From: Marinomonas agarivorans
GTDB taxonomy: Bacteria; Pseudomonadota; Gammaproteobacteria; Pseudomonadales; Marinomonadaceae
Direction: 5' to 3'
Assembly (NCBI GenBank): GCA_002173415.2
Contig: NHNK02000003.1
Location: forward strand, 62,001 to 126,000
DNA length: 64,000 nt
The notes under the pieces are model-generated. The model saw nothing but the letters and a program-made list of their open reading frames with translations. It searched no databases and was not told where the DNA came from. This document shows, piece by piece, positions 9,176-19,599 of the stretch (positions within the stretch are counted from its first letter, which is position 1; every line of letters begins with the position of its first letter). Position numbers and translations under genes: made by a program.

Positions 9176-10249
9176 ATGGCAAACTCGAAAAATACGTCCT
9201 CCTTTCATGATACTGCTTCTGGAGCCTCAATGGCTGCTGGAAGCAGACTTCCTCAAACTGGAAATAATTTAGCGGCAGATAATAGTGCCTCTGATTGCAC
9301 ATCAACCGTTGAATTGATTGCCAGTGCTAAGCAAACATTGCAGACTCAAGCTCAAGCGTTAGAGCGTTTAGCGGGTAGGGTTAACGGTGAATTTGCTAAC
9401 GCAGTGAACCTGATCTTAGCCACTAAGGGCCGTACCATTATCTGTGGTATGGGTAAGTCTGGCTTAATTGGTGCCAAAATAGCAGCCACCTTTGCCTCTA
9501 CAGGAACATCAAGCTTCTTTCTACATCCAGGTGAGGCATTTCATGGTGATCTAGGCATGATTGAGCCAGAAGATACCTTAATTCTGATTAGTTACTCAGG
9601 TGAAACTGAGGAGTTATTGCGTCTTTTGCCTTCGCTACAAGACTTTGGTAATAGTTGCATTGCAATGGTGGGCAACACTGAGTCAACCTTGGCAAAACAC
9701 TGTGACACAGTCTTGGATATTTCTGTTGATCGTGAAGTTTGCCCTAATAATTTAGCGCCAACAACCTCTACAACCATGACAACCGCAATGGGCGACGCGC
9801 TTGCTGTCGCGTTAATGGAATGCCGCAATTTTCAGCCACAGGATTTTGCCCGTTTTCACCCTGGTGGCAGTTTGGGACGTAAGCTCATTACCCGTGTTAA
9901 GGATTTGATGCACAAAGACAATTTGCCTGAATGCTTACCTTCTACCTCACTCAAAGAGGCCATAGGCATCATGACAGCAGGCCGTATGGGCATGGTGTTG
10001 GTTAAAGAGCAAGGCAAGTTGGTCGGCATTTTTACCGATGGCGATTTACGCCGCGCAATCTTATCGAACAATCCCAATATGATGGATGAGGTTATGGCCA
10101 ATTTAATGACATTGAGCCCCAAAACTATCCACGAAAACACACTGATTGTGGAAGCAGAAGAACAAATGCTGCAAGATAAAATCACCTTGTTAGTGGTAGT
10201 CAATCAGCAAGAGGATGTGGTGGGGCTATTGGAAATTTTTGATCGTTAA
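9176..10249 (+). CDS. kdsD: Arabinose-5-phosphate isomerase
   Basis: Converts ribulose 5-phosphate to arabinose 5-phosphate, the first committed step to Kdo. An SIS domain (about residues 75-210; ICGMGKSGLIGAKIA, ISYSGETEE, TTSTTMTTAMGDALA) is followed by a pair of CBS domains (about 235-355). The ending LLEIFDR is typical of KdsD. At 357 residues it is some 30 longer than E. coli KdsD because of a Ser/Ala/Gly-rich N-terminal tail (to about residue 40); a later ATG (9230) could be the start. First gene of a kdsD-A-C-B run. Confidence 0.93.
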   Translation: MANSKNTSSFHDTASGASMAAGSRLPQTGNNLAADNSASDCTSTVELIASAKQTLQTQAQALERLAGRVNGEFANAVNLILATKGRTIICGMGKSGLIGAKIAATFASTGTSSFFLHPGEAFHGDLGMIEPEDTLILISYSGETEELLRLLPSLQDFGNSCIAMVGNTESTLAKHCDTVLDISVDREVCPNNLAPTTSTTMTTAMGDALAVALMECRNFQPQDFARFHPGGSLGRKLITRVKDLMHKDNLPECLPSTSLKEAIGIMTAGRMGMVLVKEQGKLVGIFTDGDLRRAILSNNPNMMDEVMANLMTLSPKTIHENTLIVEAEEQMLQDKITLLVVVNQQEDVVGLLEIFDR

Positions 10250-10275
10250 TGCAATGGGTTTAACAACATAATTAA

Positions 10276-11148
<873 letters not shown>

Positions 11149-11292
11149 CTGTGCGTAATCGTGGGTGTCACTGTCGTAATCCTAGATGTCACTATAAATC
11201 TGTTATAAAAGTGAGCGTCGCTGCCATTAAAGTGGCAGTGGCCATAAAACACTGGGTCATAAAACACCGTGACCATAAAAAAGAGAAAGCCA

Positions 11293-11895
11293 ATGGATAA
11301 GCCGTTATTAACCCAATACGAACAAACGGGTCGCCTACCTTCAGAGTATTGGCCACAACTACAGGCGTTAAAACTTGTCGTTTTTGATGTTGATGGCGTT
11401 TTGACTGATGGATGCCTTGTGTATGGTGCTCAAGGTGAGGAGCTGAAACACTTTAATGTGAAGGATGGGGTTGCCTTAAAATTGTTGCCAAAATGGGGTG
11501 TTCATGTAGCAGTGATTACCGCAAAAGATTCCGCCCCATTACGTAAACGCATGGACGATTTGGGCGTGACTCACTTTTACCCGAATTGCCATGATAAAAA
11601 AGCCGCCTTTCTGGCGTTGTTGGATGCTTTGTCCTTAGATGCCTCGCAAGCGGCTTATGTGGGAGATGATGTCATTGATCTACAAGTGATGCCTGAGGTG
11701 GGAATGTCGTTTTGTCCAGCCGATGCCCATGTTTTAGTTCAGCGTCACTGTGTTCAACACCATTGTGCCTGCACCTTATTTAGTAACGCCGGAGAAGGGG
11801 TTGCTAGAGAGGTGTGTGATTTGATTTTAGCAACACGTATGCCGCTTGAAATAGCTTATGATGTTGCCACTAAGCCTGAATTCGAGCGTAAGTAG
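11293..11895 (+). CDS. kdsC: Kdo 8-phosphate phosphatase
   Basis: HAD-superfamily phosphatase that dephosphorylates Kdo 8-phosphate. Motif I is VVFDVDGVLTDG with both catalytic Asp residues, motif II lies in VITAKDSAPL, and motif IV in YVGDDVIDL. From the ATG at 11293 (purine-rich AAAGAGAAAG upstream) it is 200 residues, slightly longer than E. coli KdsC (188). A GTG at 11269 could extend it by eight residues. The spacer before it (11149-11292) carries short near-repeats around TGTCACT and CATAAAACAC. Confidence 0.92.
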   Translation: MDKPLLTQYEQTGRLPSEYWPQLQALKLVVFDVDGVLTDGCLVYGAQGEELKHFNVKDGVALKLLPKWGVHVAVITAKDSAPLRKRMDDLGVTHFYPNCHDKKAAFLALLDALSLDASQAAYVGDDVIDLQVMPEVGMSFCPADAHVLVQRHCVQHHCACTLFSNAGEGVAREVCDLILATRMPLEIAYDVATKPEFERK

Positions 11896-11918
11896 TTTGT
11901 ACGCTATAGGAAAAAGTT

Positions 11919-12725
11919 ATGAAGTTGCCTGAGTCTCTACCTGATTTTCATATTGTTATTCCTGCGCGTTATGCGTCGCAGCGGTTTCCGAAAAAATTGC
12001 TCTCAATCTTGGTGGATAAGCCAGTTCTACAATGGGTGTATGAACTCTCACTACAAGCCGGCGCACAGTCGGTTGTGATTGCTACAGATCATGAGAGCAT
12101 TTTTGCCGCGGCTTCTGAATTTGGTGCGAATGTTATTATGACGCGAGATGATCATGAAAATGGTACTGAGCGTTTAGCCGAAGTAGCAGAGAAAATGGGT
12201 TGGTTTGGTGATGAAATTATCGTCAATGTACAAGGAGACGAGCCTTTGTTGCCTGTTGATATTATTCATCAAGCAGTTATGACATTAGCAAATGATACTG
12301 TTGCTGATATGGCAACGGTTGCCTCTCCTATTCGTTCAGAGCAGGATTTCTTTAACCCCAATGTGGTTAAACTGGTTGCCGATGCTAATCATCGCGCTTT
12401 GTATTTTAGTCGAGCTCCTATTCCTTGGGATCGAGATGGTTTTAGTCGCCATCAATACCAGCAGCAAAACCAATCCCAACAAGAGCAAAAATTAAAAGAA
12501 GACATGCCTGCCTTTCGTCATATTGGATTATATGTGTATCGAGCAAGGTTGTTGGCCAATTATCAAAAAATGCCAATGTCGCCATTAGAACGATGGGAAA
12601 AACTTGAGCAGTTGAGGCTATTGCATCAAGGCGTAGCGATCGGTGTGGCCTATGTAGACAGCATGCCTCCTCATGGGGTAGATACACCAGAAGATTTGGA
12701 GAAGCTGCATACATTGCTAACGTAG
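11919..12725 (+). CDS. kdsB: 3-deoxy-manno-octulosonate cytidylyltransferase
   Basis: Activates Kdo to CMP-Kdo for transfer to lipid A. The N-terminal nucleotide-binding stretch IVIPARYASQRFPKKLL, the metal site IVNVQGDEPLL and the C-terminal VDTPEDLEKL are family signatures. At 268 residues it is a little longer than E. coli KdsB (248); the excess is a Gln-rich insert (about residues 174-190) after FSRAPIPWDRD. It completes the Kdo pathway encoded in the four preceding kilobases. Confidence 0.94.
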   Translation: MKLPESLPDFHIVIPARYASQRFPKKLLSILVDKPVLQWVYELSLQAGAQSVVIATDHESIFAAASEFGANVIMTRDDHENGTERLAEVAEKMGWFGDEIIVNVQGDEPLLPVDIIHQAVMTLANDTVADMATVASPIRSEQDFFNPNVVKLVADANHRALYFSRAPIPWDRDGFSRHQYQQQNQSQQEQKLKEDMPAFRHIGLYVYRARLLANYQKMPMSPLERWEKLEQLRLLHQGVAIGVAYVDSMPPHGVDTPEDLEKLHTLLT

Positions 12726-12770
12726 CGACCTGTATAACTTATAAAAGCATAACTTATGACAGCATAACGT

Positions 12771-13553
12771 ATGAAAACCGTATTCTGGAGTGTTAGCAGT
12801 GTTGTTTTGCTTGTGGCTTTATTGTTAGTTGTGCTGGTTTTGGCTCCGCTACGATATTGGCCGCCTTTTGTGAATACACTTTTATCTAATCAATCCATCA
12901 GGGTTGCAACGCTACAAGGTCAGCTGTGGAATGGTCAGGCTGACTTTACTGTGAAAGGCCTCACGGGAAACATGACATTTAGTTGGGAGCTTGTTGGTTT
13001 ATTGGCACCCATACCGTTTGCTTTGCAGCATGAGCAACTGAATGGCGTTGGTACATTGTCCCTCAATTACCAAGATATGATGCTGCATCTGAATAAACTA
13101 CGTTTTAATAGCCTGATCGCCAATGATGCTCTATTGCCTTATAGTGTGCAGATAAACAATAGCCAAGTTATTGCTGAAAATGTGTTTGTTCATTGGTTTT
13201 ATGACTCAAAGTTGCCACGGAAAACACAGGGCAAAGGTTATTGGTCGGGTGGTATGGTGCGCTATCCTGTAGGACGACATCAACGTATGGTTGTTATGAA
13301 AGGTATGCAGTTTGAGTTAACAACGGTAAATCAAGAACCTCACTTTCAGCTTGTATCAGAGCAAATCGCCCCAGAGCAAGCCGCCTCAGAACAAGGAACT
13401 GATCTTCCCACACTTTACCTTCACGCGAGGGTAAAACAAGATGGTGAAGCAGAAGCGACCATCATGCCTGCATTATTAAATGCCTTAGGGCAATTTTGGT
13501 CCGGTGACAGCAATGTGCCCGCATTTGTTATGACGCAACAAATTTTTGAGTAA
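12771..13553 (+). CDS. gspN: Type II secretion system protein N
   Basis: A 260-residue protein with one N-terminal membrane anchor (about residues 7-28) and a periplasmic beta-rich domain. The pattern LQGQLWNGQADF, followed by SWELVGLLAPIPFAL, is characteristic of GspN. Its exact role in the secretion apparatus is unclear and many systems lack it. Here it lies between kdsB and gspC, separated from gspC by 462 bases, so it may be transcribed with the kds genes and not with the main gsp operon. Confidence 0.8.
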   Translation: MKTVFWSVSSVVLLVALLLVVLVLAPLRYWPPFVNTLLSNQSIRVATLQGQLWNGQADFTVKGLTGNMTFSWELVGLLAPIPFALQHEQLNGVGTLSLNYQDMMLHLNKLRFNSLIANDALLPYSVQINNSQVIAENVFVHWFYDSKLPRKTQGKGYWSGGMVRYPVGRHQRMVVMKGMQFELTTVNQEPHFQLVSEQIAPEQAASEQGTDLPTLYLHARVKQDGEAEATIMPALLNALGQFWSGDSNVPAFVMTQQIFE

Positions 13554-13777
13554 TGTTATGTTTTTTTATAGCTATACTAAGTAATAGCAGTAAGTTAGTG
13601 CATGAATCTTGTTTTAATAGTGTGTATAAGGGTTTGAAAGAGACTTTAGACCAAGTAGTATTAATCACTTTGAAACAGGCGGTTTACCGAATAAAAACAA
13701 AAAATAACCAAGGCGCATCTACTGAATGGGAGAGTAAGGTATATGATAACGCAAATGGATATTCAGCCGTTATGTAA
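13553..13777 (+). CDS. Short ORF after gspN, doubtful
   Basis: A 74-codon frame whose ATG overlaps the gspN stop in TAATG, an arrangement that allows re-initiation. The product is not recognisable and has no clear signal peptide or domain. It fills much of the gspN-gspC gap. It could be chance; only the overlap argues for it. Confidence 0.2.
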   Translation: MLCFFIAILSNSSKLVHESCFNSVYKGLKETLDQVVLITLKQAVYRIKTKNNQGASTEWESKVYDNANGYSAVM

Positions 13778-13850
13778 GGAAGGTAAATGCTATCTCCAAA
13801 CTTCCTTAATAAAGCCCGATAACCTGATGTCAGATATTTGATATCTTATA

Positions 13851-13884
13851 ATCTGACACTTTATATCTGACATTTTATATCGGA
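13851..13884. repeat. 14-bp tandem repeat upstream of gspC
   Basis: ATCTGACACTTTAT (13851-13864) and ATCTGACATTTTAT (13865-13878), then a partial third copy ATCGGA. A related GTCAGATAT lies nearby at 13829-13837. The block is in the long gspN-gspC spacer and could affect promoter spacing or protein binding. Confidence 0.7.
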
Positions 13885-13977
13885 TAAAGAGCAGGGAGCA
13901 GGGCAATATATCCACTGAGTTAGTTTTTTGTCGTAACGGTTTAAATGTTTGAATAACCTATAGTCTAAGGAAGACAG

Positions 13978-13998
13978 TTACCTGATTAATCAGGGTAA
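13978..13998. promoter_or_regulatory. Palindrome just upstream of gspC
   Basis: CCTGATTAATCAGG (13981-13994) is a perfect 14-bp palindrome, extended by TTA and TAA on the flanks. It ends 17 bases before the gspC ATG, where a bound repressor or an mRNA hairpin would block expression. No known regulator could be matched by eye. Confidence 0.45.
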
Positions 13999-14015
13999 TA
14001 ATTTGGTAGTTTGAT

Positions 14016-14903
14016 ATGACATTATTCTCTTTTTTATGGCGCCATGAAATGTGGCTGCGACAATTTCTTTTACTGGTGCTCACTTGTGCATCCGTATATT
14101 TGTGTATTGCTATCTTTTGGGCATTTACTACTCCAGTGGCACGTGAACTACCGCCAATAACATCAGTGCATCCACACCATCAACAAAGCACACCAACCAT
14201 TTCTGCCGATTTCTTTGGGGCTTTGCCTGTTGCAAATCAAGCTAATAAACCGGCGAAAAAAACTCGATTGAATTTAACGCTGAAAGGCGTTATCCCCGCC
14301 ACTGAGATGCAAAACTCGTTAGCCATTATCACCTCAAGAGGCAATATAGATGATGTCTATCAGGTTGGAGATAGCATTATTGCTGGTGTCATACTACAAG
14401 AGGTATATGCTGACCACATTATCATCAAGCGTGGTGATAAGCTTGAATCTCTCCACTTTGCTGAAAATAAGCTTAAAACATTGGTAGAAACCACACCGAT
14501 ATCAAATAATGAACTGGCAGCTCCTGCTCAAAAATCTTTCCCAAAGCCTTTTCCAAAGCAAGGAGAAAGTAATTCGCCTGTTGTCACACAGGTGGAGTCA
14601 CAACAAACAAAAGGGCTAGAAACATCATTGCCAACAGGTCCGAATACGCCAATAGGTCAAGACGATTTAGCGAGTTTAATGGGCTTACAGTTAGCAGGTA
14701 ATGCTTATGAGGTGCTCGACAGCAGTGCGTTATTAAGTGTTGGTTTGAAAGCCGGCGATAAAATAGTGGCCATTAATGGGCTATCGGTCGGCGCTCTGCA
14801 AAATGGGCAAAATTTTGGCGCTATTATTCGACAGCAGGATGTAGCCATGTTACAGATTTTACGGGGCAGTCGAAGCTTTTCTGTCAGGTACCCAATAAAT
14901 TAA
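14016..14903 (+). CDS. gspC: Type II secretion system protein C
   Basis: Inner-membrane protein of 295 residues: a short cytoplasmic start, one membrane helix (about residues 15-38), a homology-region domain (NLTLKGVIPATEMQNSLAII, about 85-150) that contacts the secretin, a Pro/Gln/Ser linker, and a C-terminal PDZ domain (about 210-295; LLSVGLKAGDKIVAINGLSV). GspC couples the inner-membrane platform to GspD and helps choose substrates. First gene of the gspC-M operon; 12 bases separate it from gspD. Confidence 0.92.
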   Translation: MTLFSFLWRHEMWLRQFLLLVLTCASVYLCIAIFWAFTTPVARELPPITSVHPHHQQSTPTISADFFGALPVANQANKPAKKTRLNLTLKGVIPATEMQNSLAIITSRGNIDDVYQVGDSIIAGVILQEVYADHIIIKRGDKLESLHFAENKLKTLVETTPISNNELAAPAQKSFPKPFPKQGESNSPVVTQVESQQTKGLETSLPTGPNTPIGQDDLASLMGLQLAGNAYEVLDSSALLSVGLKAGDKIVAINGLSVGALQNGQNFGAIIRQQDVAMLQILRGSRSFSVRYPIN

Positions 14904-14915
14904 AAGGATAGTTGT

Positions 14916-16769
14916 GTGTTTGTGTTTCAGTTGAATAGGGTAAGAGTTGCGGCTTTTTTCTGCTTTTTTTTATCTTCTGTTGTGATTGGTAAAACGTGGC
15001 AAGTTAATCTTCAACAAGCGGATATTAATGTGTTTATTCGCCAAGTAGCAGAAATGACAGATAAAAGTTTTATTGTTGACCCAAGAGTCAAAGGTAAGGT
15101 CACTGTTATTTCGAATGCTAGTCTTGATGAAGATGCGGTTTTTCGTTTGTTTTTATCTGTCCTTACTGTGCATGGGTATGCTGTTATCGAATCCCCCGAA
15201 GGGTTTAAAGTTTTACCACAAAACATTGCTAAACAAGGTGGACTCAACTTTGATAACCAGGGTGTTGCTGCGGGTGAATTGCTTGTCACTCGGGTGATTG
15301 CCATCAAAAATGCATTTGCCTCTGAATTGGTACCCATTCTGAGACCATTAGTACCTCAATATGGCCATCTTGCTTCTGTTCCCACAGTAAATGCCTTAAT
15401 CATCAGTGATCATGCTGATAACATTCGTAGTTTAGAAGCGTTAATTGAACGGCTTGATAACACTGTTGAAGGTGAGATTGTTGTCACACCATTAGAACAT
15501 GCTTGGGCGGGTGACGTAATTAGCCTGTTGCAGCAACTTATCGACAGCAGTAAAGGACAAAATAACCGTATCGGTGGTGAAACTGTTATGGTAATTGCGG
15601 ATGAAAGGACTAATCGCTTAGTGTTACGAGGTAAACCAGGTGAAATAGCTCAAATTCAGACCTTGATAAAGCAGCTCGATATACCCAACGAAACCACAAA
15701 TAAAACCAATCGTTTGCAATTTGTACCGCTGCAATATGCCGATGCGGGTAAAGTCGCCAAGTTATTAAAAGACGTTATTATTGACCCAGCGACCGCCGAG
15801 GCCAATAGCAATAAAGTTCGAATTCAGACCAACATTCAAGCCGATGAAGATCTAAACGCATTATTAATTAATGCGGAGCCGGATGTCATGGCAGAGATTA
15901 ATTCTGTGTTGGTTAGCTTGGATGTGCCAAGAGCGCAGGTATTAGTCGAAGCCATTATTGCTGAAATTCGAGTGGAAGATGGTGAAGAGTTTGGTATCCA
16001 GTGGCTCTTTGGTGATAGAGAGGATTACGTTGGTGGCACCAACTTCACACTAGGAAGCCGCCAAAGTTTAAACAGTGTATTTTCTAGCTCAACGCCATCA
16101 CTATCAGCTGGTGGAACCCTTGCTTTTGCTGATGCCAATATTGGTGCCATAGTGCAAGCTCTTGCGACAAAAACCAACTCTAACTTACTGTCTACTCCTA
16201 AAATCCTTACGCTTGATAATCAAAAAGCGCGTATTTTGGTCGGTGAAACTCGGCCTTTCCAAACCGGTCAGGTGTCAGATGATAGCAGTAATGCTTTTGT
16301 CACCACCAAACGCGAAAATGTGGGATTAACACTTGAAGTCACGCCACACATTAATTCAGGCGGAGAAGTGAGATTGGAAGTCTTACAAAAGGTAGAAGCG
16401 GCATCGGATGAAGTCAGTGACTTAGGAACCATTACCACAGTAAGAGAAATTGAAACCGTGGTAATTGCCTCGGATGGTCAAACGATTGTGCTTGGTGGAT
16501 TGATCGAGGACGATATTGCCGAAATCAAACAAAAAGTACCTTTTTTTGGTGATATTCCCTTATTAGGCGCGCTATTCCGTAGTTCTTCTTTTGAAACCAC
16601 AAAAATTAATCTGTTAGTGTTTATCCGTCCTACTATTTTAAGAGACAAGTTAGATATTGATGCAGTGACGTCTACTCAATATAAAGGCTTTAGAGCCGTA
16701 GAGCTGCAAATGAGTGGTGCCCGTAAAGGCGGATTAGATGGTTTATTTGAACCTGAGCTGGTGGAATAA
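14916..16769 (+). CDS. gspD: Type II secretion system secretin
   Basis: Outer-membrane secretin of 617 residues. A GTG start at 14916 with AAAAGGA seven bases upstream gives an N-terminal signal peptide (RVAAFFCFFLSSVVIG). The N0 domain (VNLQQADINVFIRQVAEMTD) and three N1-N3 repeats (ITRVIAIKNAFASELVPIL and similar) lead to the secretin barrel (about residues 350-580; VPFFGDIPLLGALFR). No lipobox is present, so targeting would need a pilotin acting on the C-terminus. Confidence 0.96.
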   Translation: MFVFQLNRVRVAAFFCFFLSSVVIGKTWQVNLQQADINVFIRQVAEMTDKSFIVDPRVKGKVTVISNASLDEDAVFRLFLSVLTVHGYAVIESPEGFKVLPQNIAKQGGLNFDNQGVAAGELLVTRVIAIKNAFASELVPILRPLVPQYGHLASVPTVNALIISDHADNIRSLEALIERLDNTVEGEIVVTPLEHAWAGDVISLLQQLIDSSKGQNNRIGGETVMVIADERTNRLVLRGKPGEIAQIQTLIKQLDIPNETTNKTNRLQFVPLQYADAGKVAKLLKDVIIDPATAEANSNKVRIQTNIQADEDLNALLINAEPDVMAEINSVLVSLDVPRAQVLVEAIIAEIRVEDGEEFGIQWLFGDREDYVGGTNFTLGSRQSLNSVFSSSTPSLSAGGTLAFADANIGAIVQALATKTNSNLLSTPKILTLDNQKARILVGETRPFQTGQVSDDSSNAFVTTKRENVGLTLEVTPHINSGGEVRLEVLQKVEAASDEVSDLGTITTVREIETVVIASDGQTIVLGGLIEDDIAEIKQKVPFFGDIPLLGALFRSSSFETTKINLLVFIRPTILRDKLDIDAVTSTQYKGFRAVELQMSGARKGGLDGLFEPELVE

Positions 16770-16825
16770 ACTTATGCTAACCATGTTCAATGTGGATTGG
16801 AAAGTAACCTATTGAAGGACAGCCT

Positions 16826-18292
16826 GTGTCAACATTACCTTATTCTTTTGTGAAGCAATTTGGTGTTCTTTTACGGCAAGAAGAGGAACGCTGGACAATT
16901 TCCTATCGGCATAATGCCAATCTAGCGGCGATTGCGGAAGTTATTCGCATAACACCAGATCATGCTTCTTTCAAAGCGCTTAATGATGTTGCATTTGATG
17001 AGGCGGTCATCCAGTTCTATCAAAATGAAGGCGGTCAATCCTTTGCGATGGCCGAAGGCCTAGGTGAAGAGCTGGATCTTGTTAGTGCTGCAGAGGCCTT
17101 ACCTGAAAGTGAAGACTTACTAGAGCGAGAAGGTGATGCCCCCATTATTCGTTTAATCAATGCCATCATGAGTGAGGCAGTAAAAGAAAATGCCTCGGAT
17201 ATTCATATTGAAACCTTTGAGCGCCGCCTTGTTGTGCGCTTTCGGGTTGATGGCGTGTTAAGAGAAGTGATTGAACCAAGGCGTGCCTTGGCGCCCATGC
17301 TTGTTTCCAGAATCAAAGTCATGGCGAAATTGGACATTGCCGAAAAGCGTGTGCCACAAGATGGACGTATTGTTCTGCGTATTTCGGGGCAAGAAGTTGA
17401 CGTACGGGTATCGACGCTGCCTTCGACGCATGGTGAACGCATTGTTATGCGTTTACTGCAAAAACAAGCCGGCCAGCTGGATTTAAGTAATCTTGGTATG
17501 AATGATGCGGATCGTGAACGCCTGCGTAATGTGATTAATCGACCACACGGAATTCTTTTGGTTACTGGGCCAACAGGTTCGGGTAAAACCACGTCTCTCT
17601 ATGCCTCACTGGGCTATCTCAATAATGGTCATCGCAACATCATGACAGTGGAAGATCCGGTGGAATATCACATTGAAGGTATCGGCCAAACACAAGTCAA
17701 CAGCAAAGCAGACATGACCTTTGCCCGTGGTTTAAGGGCGATCTTACGACAAGACCCGGATGTCGTCATGATCGGGGAAATCCGTGATAAAGAAACCGCG
17801 GAAATTGCTGTGCAAGCCTCATTAACCGGTCACCTAGTGCTTTCTACCTTGCATACCAACAGTGCAACCGGTGCCATTACGCGTTTAGCCGATATGGGGG
17901 TAGAGCCTTTCTTGCTCTCATCCTCGATTGTGGCCGTATTAGCGCAGCGCCTTGTGCGTCGCCTGTGTGATGACTGTAAAGAAGCGGTGGAAGTAGATGA
18001 GGCAACAAAGGAGCTGTTAGGTATAAAAGGGACAACGGAAACCGTACAGATTTATCAAGCAAAAGGCTGTGCTAACTGCTTTGAACAAGGTTACCGAGGC
18101 CGAGTCGGTTTGTATGAATTGATGTTAGTGGATGATGAAGTAAAAACAATGATCCACAGTCAAGCCGGAGAACAAGCAATCGAAAAGCACATTCGAAACG
18201 TAACACCTAGTTTGCGAGATGATGGCATGAGCAAAGTGTTGGCAGGTTATACCACCATCGAAGAAGTATTGCGTGTAGCGAATGCGGGTTAA
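16826..18292 (+). CDS. gspE: Type II secretion ATPase
   Basis: Cytoplasmic hexameric ATPase of 488 residues that drives pseudopilus assembly. Walker A is GPTGSGKTT (248-256); VTVEDP-type and Walker B (DPDVVMIGEIRDKETAEIA) motifs follow. The CxxC pairs in RRLCDDCKEAVEV and GCANCFEQGYRG are the zinc-binding tetracysteine unit of T2SS ATPases. The start is GTG at 16826 with GAAGGA upstream. Confidence 0.97.
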   Translation: MSTLPYSFVKQFGVLLRQEEERWTISYRHNANLAAIAEVIRITPDHASFKALNDVAFDEAVIQFYQNEGGQSFAMAEGLGEELDLVSAAEALPESEDLLEREGDAPIIRLINAIMSEAVKENASDIHIETFERRLVVRFRVDGVLREVIEPRRALAPMLVSRIKVMAKLDIAEKRVPQDGRIVLRISGQEVDVRVSTLPSTHGERIVMRLLQKQAGQLDLSNLGMNDADRERLRNVINRPHGILLVTGPTGSGKTTSLYASLGYLNNGHRNIMTVEDPVEYHIEGIGQTQVNSKADMTFARGLRAILRQDPDVVMIGEIRDKETAEIAVQASLTGHLVLSTLHTNSATGAITRLADMGVEPFLLSSSIVAVLAQRLVRRLCDDCKEAVEVDEATKELLGIKGTTETVQIYQAKGCANCFEQGYRGRVGLYELMLVDDEVKTMIHSQAGEQAIEKHIRNVTPSLRDDGMSKVLAGYTTIEEVLRVANAG

Positions 18293-18297
18293 TCAAT

Positions 18298-19500
18298 ATG
18301 GCAGCATTTGAATGTGAGTTTTTAGAGGCAAATGGTCGGCGAAAAAAAGGCGTTATCGAAGGGGATAGCGAACGCCATGTCAGGCAAATTTTGCGAGAGC
18401 AGGGCAAGGTTCTACTCAGTATTCAAGAAGGCAAAGAAAAGCAAGCGAACCACTTTTTTAGCCCAGGTATTAATATCAAGGAGCGTGCCTTATTAACACG
18501 ACAATTAGCAACGCTGATTGATGCGGGCTTGCCTATTGAGGAGGCGCTACAAGGCGTGGCCCAACAAACCAGCAAAACTCGTTTGCGTAGTATGTTGCTA
18601 TCGGTGCGTGCCAAGGTGTTAGAAGGCCACAGTTTGGCGCAAGCGCTAGCCAGTTACCCCAAAGCCTTTCCTGTTTTGTTTCGAGCCAGCGTTGAAGCAG
18701 GTGAGCAATCAGGTCACTTGCATGCGGTATTAATGCAACTGGCAGATTACAGTGAAAGGCAACGACACAATAGCCAAAAAATACAAATGGCCATGATGTA
18801 TCCCGCCATTCTAACGATTGTCGCCATCAGCATTGTGGTGTTTTTATTAGGCAGTGTCATGCCTGATATTGTACAAGTGTTTGATCGTCAAGATGCCGAA
18901 CTGCCCAGCATTACTCAATTTATGTTGATCATCAGTGGGTTAATTACCAATTATGGGGGTATTACTTTACTCGCCTTGATTGCCGTTCTTAGCGGATATA
19001 TCTGGCTCGTGAGCCGGCCAAAACCCAAAGCCAAAAAAGACCGTTTGATATTAACAGTGCCAGGGTTGGGCAACTTTATCCGCACAGCCCAAATCACCCG
19101 TTACATCAGCACATTAGCCATGTTATCTAGCAGTGGTGTGCCTCTCGTGGAAGGCATGAAGATCGCAGCACAAGTTTTAGAAAATGAAGAAGTAAAAAAA
19201 CGTTTAGCACAGAGCGAACAGGATGTAAGGCAAGGTACGAATTTGGGTACGGCGTTAGAAAAAACCAAACTCTTACCGCCTATGATGCTGCAATTGATTT
19301 ACAGCGGGGAGCGCAGTGGTGAGCTAGATCAAATGCTAACTCGGGCAGCACGACAACAAGAAGACGATACTAATGCGTGGATTGGTACCCTAGTCAGCCT
19401 TTTTGAACCACTTATGTTGTTAGTGATGGGGGGGGTCGTCATGATGATTGTCATGGCGATTCTGTTACCGATTATGAACATGAACCAATTATTAAACTAA
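18298..19500 (+). CDS. gspF: Type II secretion inner-membrane platform protein F
   Basis: A 400-residue polytopic protein, close to E. coli GspF in length. Two repeated GspF domains (around residues 65-190 and 265-390) each contain the pattern LARQLATLIDAGLPIEEAL / ISTLAMLSSSGVPLVEGM. Three membrane helices lie at about 165-190, 220-240 and 370-395. It starts six bases after gspE and anchors the ATPase at the inner membrane. Confidence 0.96.
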   Translation: MAAFECEFLEANGRRKKGVIEGDSERHVRQILREQGKVLLSIQEGKEKQANHFFSPGINIKERALLTRQLATLIDAGLPIEEALQGVAQQTSKTRLRSMLLSVRAKVLEGHSLAQALASYPKAFPVLFRASVEAGEQSGHLHAVLMQLADYSERQRHNSQKIQMAMMYPAILTIVAISIVVFLLGSVMPDIVQVFDRQDAELPSITQFMLIISGLITNYGGITLLALIAVLSGYIWLVSRPKPKAKKDRLILTVPGLGNFIRTAQITRYISTLAMLSSSGVPLVEGMKIAAQVLENEEVKKRLAQSEQDVRQGTNLGTALEKTKLLPPMMLQLIYSGERSGELDQMLTRAARQQEDDTNAWIGTLVSLFEPLMLLVMGGVVMMIVMAILLPIMNMNQLLN

Positions 19501-19599
19501 AGGGCTACTGATTAACTCGCTAGGTTAACGCCTTATGTTACCTACTCATGTTGATCAAATATGCTCTAACTTAACTTTTGTTTTAAGGATAAGCACATT

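Noticed and set aside
17203-17592. 129-codon minus-strand ORF inside gspE
   Set aside because: Fully antisense to conserved gspE coding sequence; Arg/Ser-rich shadow translation.
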